DNA of 64,000 nucleotides, from the NCBI GenBank assembly GCA_963760225.1, contig CAVXCD010000002.1, positions 310,001 through 374,000 on the forward strand, read 5' to 3'. The notes below the pieces were generated by a model, which made no database searches, was not told the origin of the DNA, and was given only the letters and a program-made list of their open reading frames with translations. The DNA comes from 13-2-20CM-66-19 sp963760225 (GTDB taxonomy: Bacteria > Pseudomonadota > Gammaproteobacteria > Steroidobacterales > Steroidobacteraceae). A program made the position numbers and the translations under genes. Of this stretch, positions 1 through 8,023 are shown in pieces; positions within the stretch are counted from its first letter, which is position 1, and each line of letters opens with the position of its first letter.

Positions 1-856
1 CTGGATGCTTGGCAGGGTGTTGCCGCTATGGATCTTGTGGACCATCACCTTAAAGTCCAGCGTATTGGCGCTATACGGATCTGTGGTTCCCGGGTTGTGA
101 CACATCACGCAGTACTGCACCTCGACGCGCGCGCCGCCGTGCGCGGTCAATGAGGTGTGGCAGTTATCGCAGGTCGCCGTCTCGACGATCTCCCGACTGA
201 AGATTCCCGTGGTGGCACCGGTCGACGGTTGGAACGTGTAGGGACCGTTGTTCGCCTGCGCCAGCCCGCGGATTTCAAAGCCCACACGATGCGTCAATGC
301 CGCGTTATAGATCACCTTCGGATCTGTCGTGATGTTCTTCTTGAACGTGTACTGGTAAGTGCCGTCGCCGTTGTCGACGAATGTGCCGCTCGTGGCCTGC
401 TCGACCATTGCCTGCGTCTCGGGTGTCGTCGCGCAAGCCGTTACGCCGGCCGGGCACCCGCTGGGTGCGACGGTCCCATAGATGTATGAATTCCACTGGC
501 TCGCCGAGCCGTCTTGGCCCGGAACGAGTTGAGCAATAGCGAAAGCCAGGTCGGCCGCTGGCAGACCCTGTAGCGGCAGCACCATTCTGGTCGGCGAGCT
601 GAAACTTTACGACTGGCGTGCCGCTGATCGTGACGCTCGTGATCGTTCCGGTGATGGCTGTGGCGGTGCTGACATTGAGTACCGATCCGTTGGTCGATGA
701 CCCAGGCGGGCCGGTCGCAGCGGCGGGACCCGCCGGCCCTGCCGGACCGGTGGTGCCGCTACACCCCGGGACCAAGGCGCCGAGTAGCACGGCTGCCAGT
801 GCGCTCGCGAGAGACCAGACGCGGCGCGGTTCGCGGTTCCCGTTCACGGACGACAT
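1..856 (-). pseudogene. OmcA/MtrC-family multiheme c-type cytochrome, frameshifted, 3' end outside window
   Basis: This would be an outer-surface decaheme cytochrome that passes electrons to extracellular acceptors. The start chosen is ATG 856, 6 nt after a GGAGAG ribosome site. The N-terminus has a hydrophobic signal ending in a lipobox-like LVPGC and then a collagen-like GPAGPAGP stretch, both usual in this family. The frame breaks near 571-582: upstream it reads ...KFQLADQNGAA, and downstream the conserved LQGLPAADLAFAIAQLVPG continues in another frame. That second frame is open to the window edge and contains two heme motifs, CDNCH and CVMCH, within the family pattern VQYCVMCHNPG. The remaining hemes would lie left of position 1. 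One base pair inserted in the GCTGCCG stretch would explain the break. Real pseudogene and sequencing error cannot be separated here. It is divergent from the NapC-like gene. Confidence 0.8.
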
Positions 857-1207
857 ACGCCACTCTCCCCAAAGGGCGGCGACCATCTTGGTAGAGTCGC
901 TCAAGCGCCCCGCTCCGACTCCCTCCGGGGCTTAACCCCCGCACCGCGAAGCTACGAATTGCTCCCTGCTCTGTCCGTACGCTACCGCACAGATCGCAGG
1001 TCGGCACAGTCGGTAGAAGCACCCATGGGCTGTGGCCGACCCAAACTAGACCTCTGCCTAGGGCGTAACAATTAAATCTGAAGAGTTCATGCTCGCCGCG
1101 AACCTCTGGCGCATGCTCACTGCCACCCCGCAAGCTGCGAGCACGGGGCCGCGTGCCCGCGCCTCACTTGACGCGACGAGCGAGCTCGCCGCGAGCGCAG
1201 GATCGAC
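857..1207. other. Divergent intergenic region between multiheme cytochrome and napC-like gene
   Basis: This stretch has no convincing gene. It separates two divergently transcribed cytochrome genes, so promoters for both should lie here. An AT-richer segment around 1065-1085 (TAACAATTAAATCTG) stands out from the GC-rich surroundings. The near-palindrome at 973-991 recurs almost exactly between the hydrogenase and hyp operons and is listed separately. The short open frames that cross this stretch have no ribosome sites or recognisable content. Confidence 0.6.
973..991. promoter_or_regulatory. Inverted-repeat motif CCGTA-CGC-TACCG, copy 1
   Basis: The sequence GTCCGTACGCTACCGCACA matches the one at 12170-12188 in 18 of 19 positions. 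The core is an inverted repeat with 5-bp arms (CCGTA and TACCG, one mismatch) around CGC. It lies in the divergent intergenic region of the two cytochrome genes. Its recurrence in a second divergent redox-gene region suggests an operator or shared promoter element. The cognate regulator is not identifiable from the window. Confidence 0.4.
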
Positions 1208-1792
1208 GTGACATCGCCCGAGCCGCCGTCCAAGGGCTTTGCAGCATGGCTCTGGCGGCGCCCCCAGCGCTGGTTCTCTCTCGGTATACCGATTGGAGGG
1301 CTCATTGCCTTCCTCGTCGGCATCGGATTTACGGGCAGCTTCATCGGCGGTCTCAAATACGCCGAGACCGTTACCTTTTGCACTTCATGCCATGAAATGA
1401 ACACGCCGTTCCAGGAACTGACGCAAAGCGTGCATTACTCGAATCCGTTCGGTATTCGCGCTACGTGCGCCGACTGCCACGTCCCACCCACATTCGTGCC
1501 AGGCTTGATACGGCATATTGAGGCGAGCACTGAGGTGTGGGGACACCTGATCGGCAAACTCGACACGCCCGCAAAGTACGAGAGTCATCGGTTGGCGCTC
1601 GCGCAGAAGATCTGGACGGAGCTCAAAGCGAACGACTCCGCCGAGTGCCGCAGCTGTCACACGCCAGCCGCCATGGCCCTCGCAAAGCAGCCTCCCGCGG
1701 CAGCGAGCGCGCACCAGTCTCTTGCAACCAGCGGCATGACCTGCATCGACTGCCACAGGGGCGTTGCGCACACCCTCCCGTCGGGAGGTTGA
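1208..1792 (+). CDS. NapC/NirT-family (CymA-like) tetraheme cytochrome c, membrane-anchored quinol dehydrogenase
   Basis: The 194-residue protein has a single N-terminal membrane anchor (about residues 25-47) and four CXXCH hemes: CTSCH 58-62, CADCH 87-91, CRSCH 147-151 and CIDCH about 178-182. This layout and size fit NapC/NirT/CymA proteins, which take electrons from membrane quinol and hand them to periplasmic partners. Start is GTG 1208, downstream of a GCAGGA ribosome site. It is divergent from the OmcA/MtrC-type gene, so a quinol-to-outer-membrane cytochrome route is a reasonable inference. The partner is not proven, and the same family also serves nitrate, nitrite and TMAO reductases, none of which is seen here. 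Confidence 0.9.
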   Translation: MTSPEPPSKGFAAWLWRRPQRWFSLGIPIGGLIAFLVGIGFTGSFIGGLKYAETVTFCTSCHEMNTPFQELTQSVHYSNPFGIRATCADCHVPPTFVPGLIRHIEASTEVWGHLIGKLDTPAKYESHRLALAQKIWTELKANDSAECRSCHTPAAMALAKQPPAAASAHQSLATSGMTCIDCHRGVAHTLPSGG

Positions 1793-1835
1793 AGCGGCCC
1801 GCGGACGGCACAGGGGCGGCGGCGCAGGCGCGCCG

Positions 1836-3587
1836 CTAGTGGCGCGCGCCTGCGACGAAATAGCGGCCGAGGATGCGCGTGATCTCGGCAATTCTGAAAT
1901 TAAATACGCGCCGCGGCCAGAACAACTCCCGCTTGTCGCACACGGTCGAAATGCTGAAGCGGGATATTTCTCCCTTCAGCGCTGCTGCCGCGGTACCCCC
2001 ATCGGCATGCGCCATCCCGGCGTCGAGCCGCGCGCGCAGGGCGCGCGCTGCGGCAATGCTGCGCGCAACGCGGCGGCCGCGCCGTTGCGAGAGGCGTCCA
2101 TGCTGTATCTTCAGCTCGTTCAGCCGCTCGGCCGCGTCGTAAGTCGCATCGACCAGCTCGCGGCGCGTCATGCAAGTCGTCTCGTAGTTCAGGATATGCT
2201 CCCAGGTCGGCTGCACCAGGAGCTGGCGGTGTTCCTCAAGAGTGCGCGCGAACAGCCGGTAGCCGAACCGCTCGGGTTCCTCAAAGCCGCGGCTGCCGGG
2301 GTCGATGAACGGACCCATCGGGGAAATGAAACAGGAGAGACGCTTGTCGCCCAGTTGAAAGAGATGCCCGCAGTACTCGACGGTCTCGCGGACCGAGGCA
2401 GTCGTCTGCGCCGGAAGGCCGATCATGAAGAAAATATCGATTCGGTTGCAGCGCAGCCGCACGGCTTCCCTGATGATGGATTCCATGTCCTCCGTGGTGT
2501 AGCCCGACTCGCCTTCCTGGGCATCGCGGACGGCCTGCTCATGGCTCTCGGGACTGAACTCCATGCTCCAGTTCCGGACGCAGCGGTCGATGTCCTGCAG
2601 AAACGTCGCCGGCGGCAAGCCAAAGAACTCGAAGACGATCTCATTACGCAGATCGGCCTTACGCAGGCGTTTGAGGACCTCGGCCGCGTGCTCGGGGCCC
2701 GCCATAAGCAGGTCGCCGACCAGAATAATGGGACCGTGGGTCAGACGGCAGATGGCTTGCATGTTGCTGACCAGACTTGCCGGGCTGCGATACACCGGGC
2801 GTTGACGCTTAGTCAGGCGCGTGCAGGTCGTATGCGAGCTGCCGCAGGTGACGCATTCGTAGGCGCAGCCCTTGACCGTAAACACCGTCGTGATCGGATT
2901 GCTCCACCAACCGTTGAACGGCAAGGTGCTTTCCAGATCGCGGTAGCGCATCACCATCTCGACCATCAGGTCGGGCCGCAGATCGACGTAGTCGAGCGTC
3001 ATGGGTACGAATGTGTGGGGATTGACGTGAACGCCGCAGGCATCTTTCCACGTGAGATTTGGAATCTTGTCGACCGGGGCCCCGGTGCGCAGCGCGATGA
3101 GCAGCTCATGCAGCGGCGGCTCGGTGCTGTCGCCGCGCAATACGAAGTCAACCTGCGGGTAGGTGACCAATTCACGGTGAAAATAGCTCGATGACAACCC
3201 CCCCATGATGACCGGTACCTGCGGGTGTATGGTTTTCACGATGCGCGCGACTTCCAATGCGCCGTGGGCATGCGGCAACCAATGAAGGTCGATGCCTACG
3301 GCCCGGGGCTTCTGCCGCGCGAGGAAGCGCGGCACGTCGAACCGCCGACTGTTCATCATGCGCAATGCAAGATTGACCACCCGCACCCGCATGCCTCGAT
3401 CGTGCAGGTAGCTGGCGATCGTCAGAAAACCGAGCGGATACATTTCGAACACGGTGGACGAGGGAATCATGTCGCTCACCGGTCCGTACAGTATGGCGCG
3501 CTCACGAAAGTCGTAGACGCTCGGCGCATGCAAGAGCAGCAGATCAGCCTCGCGATTTCTTGGCTTCGCCGTCAGGTCAAGGAACAT
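1836..3587 (-). CDS. B12-binding domain radical SAM protein
   Basis: The 583-residue protein has an N-terminal cobalamin-binding-like Rossmann domain (about 15-170, with the GG of PVIMGGLSSS). A radical SAM domain follows, with its cluster motif as C241-x3-C245-x2-C248 (CAYECVTC). These enzymes reductively cleave S-adenosylmethionine at a [4Fe-4S] cluster, and many of the B12 class methylate unreactive carbons or modify lipids and cofactors. The B12 domain lacks the canonical DxHxxG lower-ligand motif: the site reads DLHWLPH, as in many base-off members. The C-terminal region is basic and unrecognised. It is convergent with napC and divergent from the ccmI-like gene. The substrate cannot be named. 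Confidence 0.85.
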   Translation of the reverse strand: MFLDLTAKPRNREADLLLLHAPSVYDFRERAILYGPVSDMIPSSTVFEMYPLGFLTIASYLHDRGMRVRVVNLALRMMNSRRFDVPRFLARQKPRAVGIDLHWLPHAHGALEVARIVKTIHPQVPVIMGGLSSSYFHRELVTYPQVDFVLRGDSTEPPLHELLIALRTGAPVDKIPNLTWKDACGVHVNPHTFVPMTLDYVDLRPDLMVEMVMRYRDLESTLPFNGWWSNPITTVFTVKGCAYECVTCGSSHTTCTRLTKRQRPVYRSPASLVSNMQAICRLTHGPIILVGDLLMAGPEHAAEVLKRLRKADLRNEIVFEFFGLPPATFLQDIDRCVRNWSMEFSPESHEQAVRDAQEGESGYTTEDMESIIREAVRLRCNRIDIFFMIGLPAQTTASVRETVEYCGHLFQLGDKRLSCFISPMGPFIDPGSRGFEEPERFGYRLFARTLEEHRQLLVQPTWEHILNYETTCMTRRELVDATYDAAERLNELKIQHGRLSQRRGRRVARSIAAARALRARLDAGMAHADGGTAAAALKGEISRFSISTVCDKRELFWPRRVFNFRIAEITRILGRYFVAGARH

Positions 3588-3695
3588 GGCGCAATCTCAT
3601 CCGCAGATGCAGGTCTGGTGGGGGACTTCTCAACGGGTGCGGATTACAATTAATCGCACGCGAGTCTTCGCATACACAAGCATCTCATAGCGCAC

Positions 3696-4946
3696 ATGAA
3701 TGTACGGGACTTGTTGTGGTTTTCCTTCGGAATGCTGATTGCGGTTGCCGCCACGCTTTCCATCTCTCCCTGGTTGCGCGAGCGAGCGCGTGCGTCGTGG
3801 TTAGCAACCCTGCCAGAGTGGGCACCGGGGTCCTTAGCGCTCGCACTCGCCGGTGCGGTCGGCTTGTACTTGTGGCTCGGGGGCCCGCAAGACGCGCCCC
3901 AGGAAACTGTCACGACCGCATCGGCCGCCAGCGCCATCGCGGCGCATGGCGGCGGCACAGAGTCGCCAGACGCCATGGATAAGGCTGTGACTGCGCTGGA
4001 GCGTCGGTTAGCGCAGAGCGGCGGCAGCGATTCCGATTGGGAACTTCTCGCCAGATCTTACAAGTTCATGGGTCGCTCTGGCGACGCCGCGGCCGCCCGT
4101 GAGCGGCGGCTGCCGCTAAACGCTGGCGGGGCGGCAGTGTCCTCACTCAGCGCTGCGGCTGCGCTGCTGGCACCCAGACAACTGTCCGCCGCGGGTCGCA
4201 AACTGATCGCGAGCGCCGCTGCGGCACGAGGCGGGCGCGACTTCGCGGCGGCCGCTGAAGATTACCGGCAGCTCGTGGACCTGCAGGAGATGACAGCCGA
4301 CACCTGGGCCGATTATGCAGACGTCACCGCCGCCCTCAACGGCAATTCACTCGTCGGCACGCCCGAGAAATACCTGCAGGCCGCCTTGAGCCTGGATCCG
4401 CAGCACGCCAAGGCATTATGGCTCCTGGCGAGTCTGCAACATGAGGCGGGGCAGTATTCCCTCGCCGTCTCGACCTGGAAGAAGCTGACCGACGTTGTAG
4501 CCCCTGATTCATCCTATGCAAAACTCGTCGCGGCCAATCTCGCGGAAGACCAGCAGCTGGCTGCCACTCGTTCTGCCGTGACGACGGTTGCTAGCAACCG
4601 TGTTGCAGTGCGCGGCGAGATCGACGTGTCCGACGCATTGCGCGCAAGAGTATCTCCGGGCCTGACGCTGTTCATACTCGCCAAGTCCGTCAATTCGCCG
4701 GGCGCGCCCGTTGCCGTGCTGCGTACGACGACCGGCAGCTGGCCGGTGAGATTCGAGCTGGATGACACGCTGGCTATGATGCCGGAGCGCACACTCTCGA
4801 CGGCGGGCGAGATCACGGTCGAGGCGCGCGTGTCGAAGTCCGGACAGGCAGCGCCGCAGAGCGGCGACTTGCTGGGAGTAACCGATCCGATGGACCCCGC
4901 CTCGGGTAAAGCCGTACGCATCATCATCGAACGAGTGATCGGCTAG
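3696..4946 (+). CDS. CcmI/CycH-like cytochrome c biogenesis TPR protein
   Basis: The 416-residue protein has two N-terminal membrane segments (about 5-22 and 45-62). A periplasmic helical TPR region follows, including WLLASLQHEAGQYSLAVSTW. The C-terminal domain begins about residue 305 (VRGEIDVSDALRARVSPG), which matches the periplasmic C-terminal domain of CcmI. CcmI escorts apocytochrome c to the heme-ligation complex CcmFH. Its place beside two multiheme cytochrome genes supports a role in their maturation. It is not accompanied by other ccm genes in the window, so it may be a specialised paralogue. The NTF2-like gene follows after 10 bp. Confidence 0.75.
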   Translation: MNVRDLLWFSFGMLIAVAATLSISPWLRERARASWLATLPEWAPGSLALALAGAVGLYLWLGGPQDAPQETVTTASAASAIAAHGGGTESPDAMDKAVTALERRLAQSGGSDSDWELLARSYKFMGRSGDAAAARERRLPLNAGGAAVSSLSAAAALLAPRQLSAAGRKLIASAAAARGGRDFAAAAEDYRQLVDLQEMTADTWADYADVTAALNGNSLVGTPEKYLQAALSLDPQHAKALWLLASLQHEAGQYSLAVSTWKKLTDVVAPDSSYAKLVAANLAEDQQLAATRSAVTTVASNRVAVRGEIDVSDALRARVSPGLTLFILAKSVNSPGAPVAVLRTTTGSWPVRFELDDTLAMMPERTLSTAGEITVEARVSKSGQAAPQSGDLLGVTDPMDPASGKAVRIIIERVIG

Positions 4947-4956
4947 GGGGTGAACT

Positions 4957-5319
4957 ATGGCTGACCACACATTCATCAACGATCTACTGGCGGCAATCGA
5001 CCGCAAGGACGCGAAAGCCTTTGCTGCCTTCCTGACGCCCGACGCGAGCTTCCGGTTTGGCAACCATCCCGCCGTTGCCGGGCGCGAAGCGATCGAGGCG
5101 GCAGTCGCCGGGTTCTTCAAGGCGATCAAGAGTGTGTCCCATGAACTAGAGAATCAGTGGTCGTTGCCTGACACCGCGATTTGCACTGGCGTGGTGACCT
5201 ATACCCGGCACGACGGCAGCACGCTGCAGGTGCCGTTTGCCAACGTCATGAAGCTCCGGCCGGGCGGTATTCACGACTATCGGATTTTCACCGACAACTC
5301 TGCGCTATTCGCTGCTTGA
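4957..5319 (+). CDS. NTF2-like/SnoaL-fold protein, function unknown
   Basis: The 120-residue protein has the size and pattern of a cone-shaped NTF2/SnoaL domain: an N-terminal helix (FINDLLAAIDRKDAKAFAAF), then LTPDASFRFGNHPAVAGREAI, and a final beta-sheet ending in HDYRIFTDNSALF. Such proteins are isomerase-like, ligand-binding or orphan. No catalytic residues can be assigned with confidence. ATG 4957 has a GGGGGTG ribosome site and lies 10 bp after the ccmI-like stop, so the two are probably cotranscribed. It ends 26 bp from the convergent prenyltransferase gene. Confidence 0.8.
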   Translation: MADHTFINDLLAAIDRKDAKAFAAFLTPDASFRFGNHPAVAGREAIEAAVAGFFKAIKSVSHELENQWSLPDTAICTGVVTYTRHDGSTLQVPFANVMKLRPGGIHDYRIFTDNSALFAA

Positions 5320-5345
5320 AGCGGCGTGCCCCGCAATTGCCAGCG

Positions 5346-6245
5346 TCACCCGAACAGCAGTCCGATGGCGAACAGCAGCAAGGTGAGGTGGATCATCGCC
5401 ACATTGATGCCCAGGTTGGGAATCAGCCGTGGCAGGTCATCCGCAGACACAAATACCTGCCGCGCCAGGAATAATCCTACCGGCAGCGGCACGAGGCCGA
5501 GCAGTGCCAGAGGCGGCAGAATTCCGCCGACAACGCCGATGGCTACCGTGCTGAAAGCGGCAACGACGAGGACGCCGAACAGCACGGCACTGCGTCGACG
5601 TCCCAGCACGATGGGCAGATGTCTGCGGCCGACTGCGCGATCCGCGTCGATATCCGGGAACTGGTTGATTAGCAGCAGTTCGCTGACCAGACAGAGCGGC
5701 GGCAGCGAGGCAACCACAGCAATCCAGGAATAACGCCCGCCAAGCACGAACGCGGTACCCAGCACCATGAACGGACCGAAGCCGATCCCCGGCGCCAACA
5801 GACACAGCAGCGGTCGGCGCGTAACCAGTGGCGTATAGGCCACCACCAGCAGCAGCCCGGCCAGCCCCAGCGGCAGCAACGCGACACCCTTTTCGTAGAC
5901 GAAATAAAGACCGACCGCGGCGCTTGCACACAGGCACAACAAGCCGGCCGCCCGCGTGGCCGCAGCCGCCTCCGGATGAGCAGGCAGGCTGCCGCTGCCG
6001 CCGCTGAATGGGGTACGAACGGTCAGTGAATCGAGCCCGGAGCGGAAGTCGTCGTACTCGTTGAGCAGATTGACACTGATGTGCGCCAGCAGTGCGCCAA
6101 GCAACACGAGCAGGCATTCCGCCACGGACACGTGCACGTGGGTCTGGAGGGCAGCGCCGATGCCGATCAGCACACACACCGGTGTCAGGGTCAGAAAATT
6201 AGGTCGCGCGGCGCGCAGGACCGGCCCGACGATGGTGCGTTCCAT
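5346..6245 (-). CDS. UbiA-family membrane prenyltransferase, last gene of hydrogenase operon
   Basis: The 299-residue polytopic protein carries the first Asp-rich motif (NEYDDFRSGLD, about residues 61-71) and a second one (DIDADRAVGRRHLPIVLG). Both bind prenyl diphosphate through Mg2+ in UbiA/MenA-type aromatic prenyltransferases. The start was taken at ATG 6245, which begins the MERTIVGPVLRAARP sequence expected at the UbiA N-terminus. An upstream in-frame start would overlap hynL and encode a charged, non-homologous extension. It follows the hynL stop by 35 bp on the same strand, so it is probably cotranscribed. It may act in quinone biosynthesis, which would suit an Isp-type hydrogenase feeding the quinone pool, but the acceptor substrate is unknown. 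Confidence 0.82.
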   Translation of the reverse strand: MERTIVGPVLRAARPNFLTLTPVCVLIGIGAALQTHVHVSVAECLLVLLGALLAHISVNLLNEYDDFRSGLDSLTVRTPFSGGSGSLPAHPEAAAATRAAGLLCLCASAAVGLYFVYEKGVALLPLGLAGLLLVVAYTPLVTRRPLLCLLAPGIGFGPFMVLGTAFVLGGRYSWIAVVASLPPLCLVSELLLINQFPDIDADRAVGRRHLPIVLGRRRSAVLFGVLVVAAFSTVAIGVVGGILPPLALLGLVPLPVGLFLARQVFVSADDLPRLIPNLGINVAMIHLTLLLFAIGLLFG

Positions 6246-6280
6246 CAGCCGGCTGCCCCACACGAGCTCGCCCACATTGG

Positions 6281-8023
6281 CTACTGCACCTTGATGCGCA
6301 GCAGTTCCTCGCCGTCCGGATCGACGAGATGCACCGCACAGGCGAGGCACGGATCGAAACTGTGGATCGTGCGCAGGATCTCGAGCGGCTGTTTCGGATC
6401 GTACAGGCTCTGCCCCTTCAGCGCCGCCTCATACGGACCCTCCGTGCCGGAAGCGTCCCGCGGACCGGCGTTCCACGTGCTCGGCACCACTGCCTGATAG
6501 TTTGAGATCCTGCCATCGTCGATCACAATCCAATGCGCCAAAGCGCCGCGCGGTGCCTCGGTGAACCCCACTCCCTGCGCGTGTCCTGGCCAGGTCGATG
6601 GCTCCCACAGCGTCTGATTGAAGGTGCGCACATCGCCCGCCTTGATGTTCGCCATGAGGGTGCCGTACCACTGCGGCATGGCATCCGCGAAGATCTTGCA
6701 TTCGAGCGCACGGGCCGCGGTGCGGCCCATCGTCGAAAACATGGCTTCCAGCGGCAGGTCGAGCTGCGCGAGCGCCTTGCCGGCGAGCTCTCGCGTCGGC
6801 TCGTGACCACTCGCGTAGAGCATGAGCACACGCGCCAAAGGGCCGACCTCCATGGCGTGGCTCTTCCAGCGCGGCGACTTGAGCCAGGAATAGCTGGCCG
6901 CGGTATCCAGATGCTCGTACGGAGGCTTCGGCCCTGAGTAGTTCAACCGTGTCTCGCCCTTGTAGGGATGTAAGCCCGCGTCCTTGCCGCCGCTGTAGTC
7001 GTACCATGAGTGGGCCACGAACTCCTGGATGTCGGCTTCCGCATTGAGGTCGACTTCCTGGAGATGGGAAAGGTCGCGATTGAGAATCACCCCGCGCGGA
7101 ACCAGGAAGGTTTTCGGATCCTGCGTACCCGTTGCAGGAAAGTCGCCGTAAGTCATGAAATTTCCGATACCCTCGCCATGACCGCTCGTGAACCAGTCCT
7201 TGTAGAAGGAGGCGATCGCGAGGGTATCCGGCAGATAGACCTGCTCGACAAAGAGGCGCATCTCATCAATGATCTCGGCCACCTTCGAAAGACCCACCTC
7301 ATTGACCGCGGTCGAGCCGGTCCCCGCGCCCGCGTGGACGCTGATGGCCGAGGGAGCGCCGCCGACCAGAAAATTCGGGTGCGGACTCTTGCCGCCGAAG
7401 ATCGTATGAAGCTGCGCGACCTGGCGCTGCCAGGCGAGCGCATCGAGGTAATGCGCCACGGCCATTAGGTTCGCTTCCGGCGGCAATTTGTAGCCGGGAT
7501 TGCCCCAGTAGGCATTGGCGAAGATGCCGAGCTGCCCTGATTCGACCAGCTTCTTGATGCGCTCCTGCACGTCGGCGAAATAGCCGGGCGAGGAGCGCGC
7601 GTAGCTGGAGATCGACTGGGCAAGCGCGGAGGTCGCCTTCGGATCGGCCTTCAGCGCCGATACGACATCCACCCAGTCGAGCGCATGCAGGTGATAGAAA
7701 TGCATCACGTGGTCGTGCACGAACTGCGCGCCGATCATCAGATTGCGGATCAGCTGTGCGTTGACGGGAATCTCGTACTTGAGCGCATCTTCGACGGCGC
7801 GCACCGAGGCGATCCCGTGGACGAGCGTGCACACCCCGCAGATGCGCTGCGCAAAAGCCCAGGCGTCGCGCGGATCGCGGCCGCGCAGGATGATTTCGAT
7901 GCCGCGCACCATGGTGCCGGAGCTTGACGCTCGGGTGATCACCGAGCCGTCGAATTCCGCCTCGATGCGCAGATGTCCCTCGATTCGCGTGACCGGATCG
8001 ACGACCACCGTCTGCGCGCTCAT
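6281..8023 (-). CDS. hynL: [NiFe] hydrogenase large subunit (Isp-type, group 1e)
   Basis: The 580-residue catalytic subunit carries the NiFe(CN)2CO site. The N-terminal L1 motif is RICGVC (C62, C65) and the C-terminal L2 motif is DPCLACAVH (C559, C562). A 15-residue tail follows H565 and would be removed by the maturation protease once nickel is inserted. It oxidises H2 and passes electrons to HynS. ATG 8023 overlaps the isp2 stop by 4 bp (ATGA) with a CAGGGAG ribosome site. The order hynS-isp1-isp2-hynL, with electron-transfer genes between the structural genes, is diagnostic of the Isp-type enzymes described in Allochromatium and Thiocapsa. Confidence 0.97.
   Translation of the reverse strand: MSAQTVVVDPVTRIEGHLRIEAEFDGSVITRASSSGTMVRGIEIILRGRDPRDAWAFAQRICGVCTLVHGIASVRAVEDALKYEIPVNAQLIRNLMIGAQFVHDHVMHFYHLHALDWVDVVSALKADPKATSALAQSISSYARSSPGYFADVQERIKKLVESGQLGIFANAYWGNPGYKLPPEANLMAVAHYLDALAWQRQVAQLHTIFGGKSPHPNFLVGGAPSAISVHAGAGTGSTAVNEVGLSKVAEIIDEMRLFVEQVYLPDTLAIASFYKDWFTSGHGEGIGNFMTYGDFPATGTQDPKTFLVPRGVILNRDLSHLQEVDLNAEADIQEFVAHSWYDYSGGKDAGLHPYKGETRLNYSGPKPPYEHLDTAASYSWLKSPRWKSHAMEVGPLARVLMLYASGHEPTRELAGKALAQLDLPLEAMFSTMGRTAARALECKIFADAMPQWYGTLMANIKAGDVRTFNQTLWEPSTWPGHAQGVGFTEAPRGALAHWIVIDDGRISNYQAVVPSTWNAGPRDASGTEGPYEAALKGQSLYDPKQPLEILRTIHSFDPCLACAVHLVDPDGEELLRIKVQ

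Noticed and set aside
1764..3194. Plus-strand open frame of 476 residues
   Set aside because: Antisense to the radical SAM gene, whose motifs are clear; no ribosome site or domain.
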